Below are positions 5,979-7,624 of a DNA stretch of 7,624 nt, one piece after another. How positions within the stretch are numbered: the first letter of the stretch is position 1; every line of letters begins with the position of its first letter. Both the position numbers and the translations under genes were made by a program. Source of the DNA: Actinomycetes bacterium (GTDB lineage: Bacteria > Actinomycetota > Thermoleophilia > Solirubrobacterales > Solirubrobacteraceae); assembly GCA_023405705.1 (NCBI GenBank), contig JAEXXR010000422.1:1-7624 (forward strand), written 5' to 3'. The notes beneath the pieces were generated by a model. It was not told the origin of the DNA, searched no databases, and saw nothing but the letters and a program-made list of their open reading frames with translations.

Positions 5979-6002
5979 TTACCCACGCATCGGCCGCTCA
6001 AC
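5979..6002 (-). promoter_or_regulatory. Sigma-B-like promoter of the Hrp1-like gene
   Basis: The minus strand reads GTTGAG (6002-5997), 12 bases, then GGGTAA (5984-5979), or equally GGTTGA with a 13-base spacer. It shares CGTGGGTA with the promoter at 4781-4757. Transcription would start near 5972, leaving a leader of about 40 bases that carries a good Shine-Dalgarno. The match to GTTTAA-N12-14-GGGTAT is by eye. Confidence 0.5.
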
Positions 6003-6017
6003 CGGCCGCGGTCTCCC

Positions 6018-6033
6018 CGCGGGCTTTCCCGCG
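6018..6033 (+). other. Small hairpin in the divergent promoter region
   Basis: CGCGGG (6018-6023) and CCCGCG (6028-6033) pair across a CTTT loop in the gap between the CBS gene and the secreted protein gene. It precedes a possible -35 TTGTCG at 6034-6039 for the plus-strand gene. It could be an operator or a chance GC-rich dyad. I see no other clear promoter for the plus-strand gene in this gap. Confidence 0.2.
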
Positions 6034-6071
6034 TTGTCGCGACCTCCCTGACGGGTCGATCCTCGTCGGTC

Positions 6072-6809
6072 ATGCACAGAACGATCATCCGCGCGGCCGT
6101 GCTCGCCGTGGCGCTGCTGCTGGCGGCGCCGGCGGCCGCCGCGCTCGCCGACACGCTCCCGCGCAACTTCGCCTACCGCGTCCAGTCGCTCGAGCAGAAG
6201 TACGAGTGGACCGAGATCGACGAGGAGCACCCCGACAACTGCGAGTCGTGGGCGACCGGCGGCGGCACGATCAGAATCACGGTGCCGGCGTACACCGGGC
6301 TGCTGAAGCTCGACGAGGGCTACGGCGGCAAGGTCACCGGCCACTCGGGCTCGCGCGACATGCGCGCCCCGATCGAGCGCACGATCAGATACGTCGGTCA
6401 CATCGCTCCCGAAGAGGGATGCACGCCATGTGGAAGAGGCGAGTACGGCCCGTGCGCGCCGACGGTCCCGGACAGAACCGTCACGCAGGGCTGTCCGAAG
6501 ACAGGCTTGGCGAACCCGTACCTGACGGCGAACGCGAAGGCGATCGCGTTCGAGCCCAGCATCGACTTCGACGACACGCTCAACCGCTGTCCGCAGCTCA
6601 GATGGCCGGCCTCCAACGGCCCGATCTACCCGAGATTCGGTCAGATGTGGGCGATGACGGGCACGCGCCAGCTGCTGCGGCTGAAGATCGGCCAGACGCG
6701 CACGATCGTCTTCAAGAGCAGACGCGGGACCTGCAGCAAGCTCGGCAGGGACGGGTTCAACGACTGCGCGACCTCGACCGCGAGGGTCAAGTTCCGTCGC
6801 ACCTTCTGA
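6072..6809 (+). CDS. Secreted eight-cysteine protein of unknown function
   Basis: This 245-residue protein has a Sec signal peptide: MHRTIIR, a hydrophobic core (about 8-19), then an alanine-rich region with likely cleavage after ALA at residue 26. The mature part contains eight cysteines (57, 117, 120, 128, 141, 173, 221 and 232), an even number that suggests four disulfides outside the cytoplasm. A tight cluster, GCTPCGRGEYGPC (116-128), is followed by CPKTG. There are alternating short hydrophobic stretches such as TIRITVPAY and QLLRLKIGQTRTIVF, suggesting a beta-rich fold. No catalytic motif, lipobox or second membrane segment is seen. The ATG at 6072 is chosen because the signal peptide begins there; no strong Shine-Dalgarno precedes it. 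It is transcribed divergently from the Hrp1-like gene. I recognise no family. Confidence 0.8.
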   Translation: MHRTIIRAAVLAVALLLAAPAAAALADTLPRNFAYRVQSLEQKYEWTEIDEEHPDNCESWATGGGTIRITVPAYTGLLKLDEGYGGKVTGHSGSRDMRAPIERTIRYVGHIAPEEGCTPCGRGEYGPCAPTVPDRTVTQGCPKTGLANPYLTANAKAIAFEPSIDFDDTLNRCPQLRWPASNGPIYPRFGQMWAMTGTRQLLRLKIGQTRTIVFKSRRGTCSKLGRDGFNDCATSTARVKFRRTF

Positions 6810-6847
6810 CGGTCGAGACCCGATCGCGCGGGTGGCATCGTCGGCTT

Positions 6848-6864
6848 CCGGGTACTGAACCCGG
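6848..6864 (+). promoter_or_regulatory. GGGTAC box within an inverted repeat upstream of the Crp-like gene
   Basis: CCGGGT (6848-6853) and ACCCGG (6859-6864) form a perfect 6-bp dyad with a five-base spacer, and GGGTAC (6850-6855) lies inside it, pointing at the regulator's GTG 26 bases on. A weak GGTGGC stands 13 bases upstream in the -35 position. It could be a promoter overlapped by an autoregulatory operator, or a weak terminator after the gene ending at 6809. The rest of the 72-bp gap shows only a 5-bp dyad. Confidence 0.3.
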
Positions 6865-6881
6865 GAGCCGACTGGAGCCGG

Positions 6882-7624
6882 GTGAGCGCAGGAGCAGCAC
6901 CAGCAGAGGAGCGGATCGTCCACCTCCTCGACGAGGACGCCGACCTCGCGGAGCGGATCGCCCCTGGGCGGCGTGCATCGGCCCGCACGGCTCTGCGCGC
7001 ACGTGCCATCACGTTCCCTCCCGGCGTCCGCGTCGAGGAAGCACCGGCGCTGCGCAACCGCACCGCCCACGGCCTCGTCCTGCTCGACGGGCTCGTCGGC
7101 CGCTCGATGCGGCTCGGCGAGACGATGACGATGCAGCTGCTCGGCCCCGGCGATCTGATGGAGATCCCCGACAGCGTGCCTGACGCGCGTCTGGTGCCGG
7201 TCGCGATCAGCTGGACGGCGCTGGAGAGAACGACCGTCGCACTGCTCGACGAAGGGCTGATGCAGCGGGCGCTGCGCTGGCCGGAGCTGCTCTCGGCGCT
7301 GCTCGGGCGCGCTTCGATCCAGTCGCTGCGTCTCGGCACCTACGGCGCGATCTCCTCGCTGGCGCGCGTCGAGGACCGGATCGAGACGCTGCTGTGGTTC
7401 CTCGCCGAGCGGTGGGGTCGCGTCGGCAGCCACGGCGTCGTGCTGCCGCTCAGGCTGACGCACGAGACGCTCGGCACGATGCTCGGCGCCAAGCGCCCGA
7501 CCGTCAGCCTCGCGCTCAAGCAGCTCGCTGCCGACGGCCTCGTGGAGCGGCGGGACGACGGCGCCTGGCTGCTGCTGCGCCCGCCCGGGGAGCTGCCGTT
7601 CGCCGGCGATCGACCGGGCGGCGA
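6882..7624 (+). CDS. Crp/Fnr-family transcriptional regulator (3' end outside window)
   Basis: The open frame gives 247 residues and continues past the window edge. The start is GTG at 6882 with GGAG four bases upstream; no in-frame start lies closer upstream. Residues about 35-125 resemble a cyclic-nucleotide-binding-like beta-roll (HGLVLLDGLVGRS, then LLGPGDLMEI), about 140-175 a dimerisation helix (SLARVEDRIETLLWFLAERWG), and 193-223 a winged helix-turn-helix (LTHETLGTMLGAKRPTVSLAL then LAADGLVERRDDGAWLL), the standard Crp_2 output domain. The R-A/S-A phosphate-binding cassette of cAMP receptors is not seen, and the visible part has no cysteine, so it is unlikely to bind cAMP classically or carry an Fnr-type Fe-S cluster. 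Its signal is unknown. It is a candidate regulator of nearby genes, which is inference. Confidence 0.85.
   Translation, partial: MSAGAAPAEERIVHLLDEDADLAERIAPGRRASARTALRARAITFPPGVRVEEAPALRNRTAHGLVLLDGLVGRSMRLGETMTMQLLGPGDLMEIPDSVPDARLVPVAISWTALERTTVALLDEGLMQRALRWPELLSALLGRASIQSLRLGTYGAISSLARVEDRIETLLWFLAERWGRVGSHGVVLPLRLTHETLGTMLGAKRPTVSLALKQLAADGLVERRDDGAWLLLRPPGELPFAGDRPGG

Noticed and set aside
5979..7463. Long minus-strand frame of about 494 codons opposite the secreted protein and Crp-like genes
   Set aside because: It is compositionally a shadow (runs of R, A, D, G and P), crosses an intergenic gap, and lies opposite two frames with a signal peptide and a clear helix-turn-helix.

Overview
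The window is very GC-rich DNA from a high-GC actinobacterium-like genome. The protein types fit the Thermoleophilia/Solirubrobacterales end of that group: a DUF6766 membrane protein, an Hrp1-like CBS protein, and a Crp-like regulator whose effector domain resembles those I associate with this class. Frequent AGA arginine codons inside otherwise G/C-ending codon usage are a further lineage hint. The assignment is inference from composition and gene content.

Layout. Positions 1-5933 are read almost entirely from the minus strand and 6072-7624 from the plus strand, with one divergent promoter region at 5934-6071. In transcription order on the minus strand there are: (i) an Hrp1-like two-CBS-domain protein (5933-5508), a perfect 12-bp hairpin, then a flavodoxin-fold FMN reductase (5428-4844); (ii) an apparent operon of a small single-span membrane protein (4747-4493), a manganese catalase with every metal ligand present (4436-3462), and an 800-residue DMSO-reductase-family molybdopterin oxidoreductase (3465-1061) whose GTG start overlaps the catalase stop; (iii) a 27-codon membrane microprotein (949-866) coupled by an ATGA overlap to a duplicated four-span DUF6766 protein (869-195); (iv) the first codons of another gene leaving the window at position 1. 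On the plus strand are a secreted eight-cysteine protein (6072-6809) and a Crp/Fnr-type regulator (6882 to beyond the window end).

The oxidoreductase gene is broken as written. A two-base surplus at 1931-1932 in a GAGAG run shifts the frame after residue 511, and removing it restores a clean family-length protein. All four positions where relatives usually bind a [4Fe-4S] cluster are occupied by S, H, D and G, while the probable Mo-ligand cysteine is kept.

The most interesting regulatory signal is a GGGTAC/GGGTAA box. By eye I find four copies in the whole window. All four are in intergenic gaps and point at the next gene. Two have a sigma-B-like -35 element at the right distance (upstream of the small membrane protein/catalase operon and of the Hrp1-like gene). 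Two lie exactly 9 nt before an ATG that has no clear Shine-Dalgarno, which suggests leaderless mRNAs for the two small membrane proteins. My working picture is a general-stress or dormancy locus: peroxide removal by Mn catalase, a cluster-less Mo oxidoreductase translationally tied to it, an Hrp1-like ligand-sensing protein and a flavin reductase, possibly under one alternative sigma factor. No stretch longer than about 155 bases lacks a gene. I saw no tRNA, rRNA, CRISPR array, insertion sequence or phage gene.
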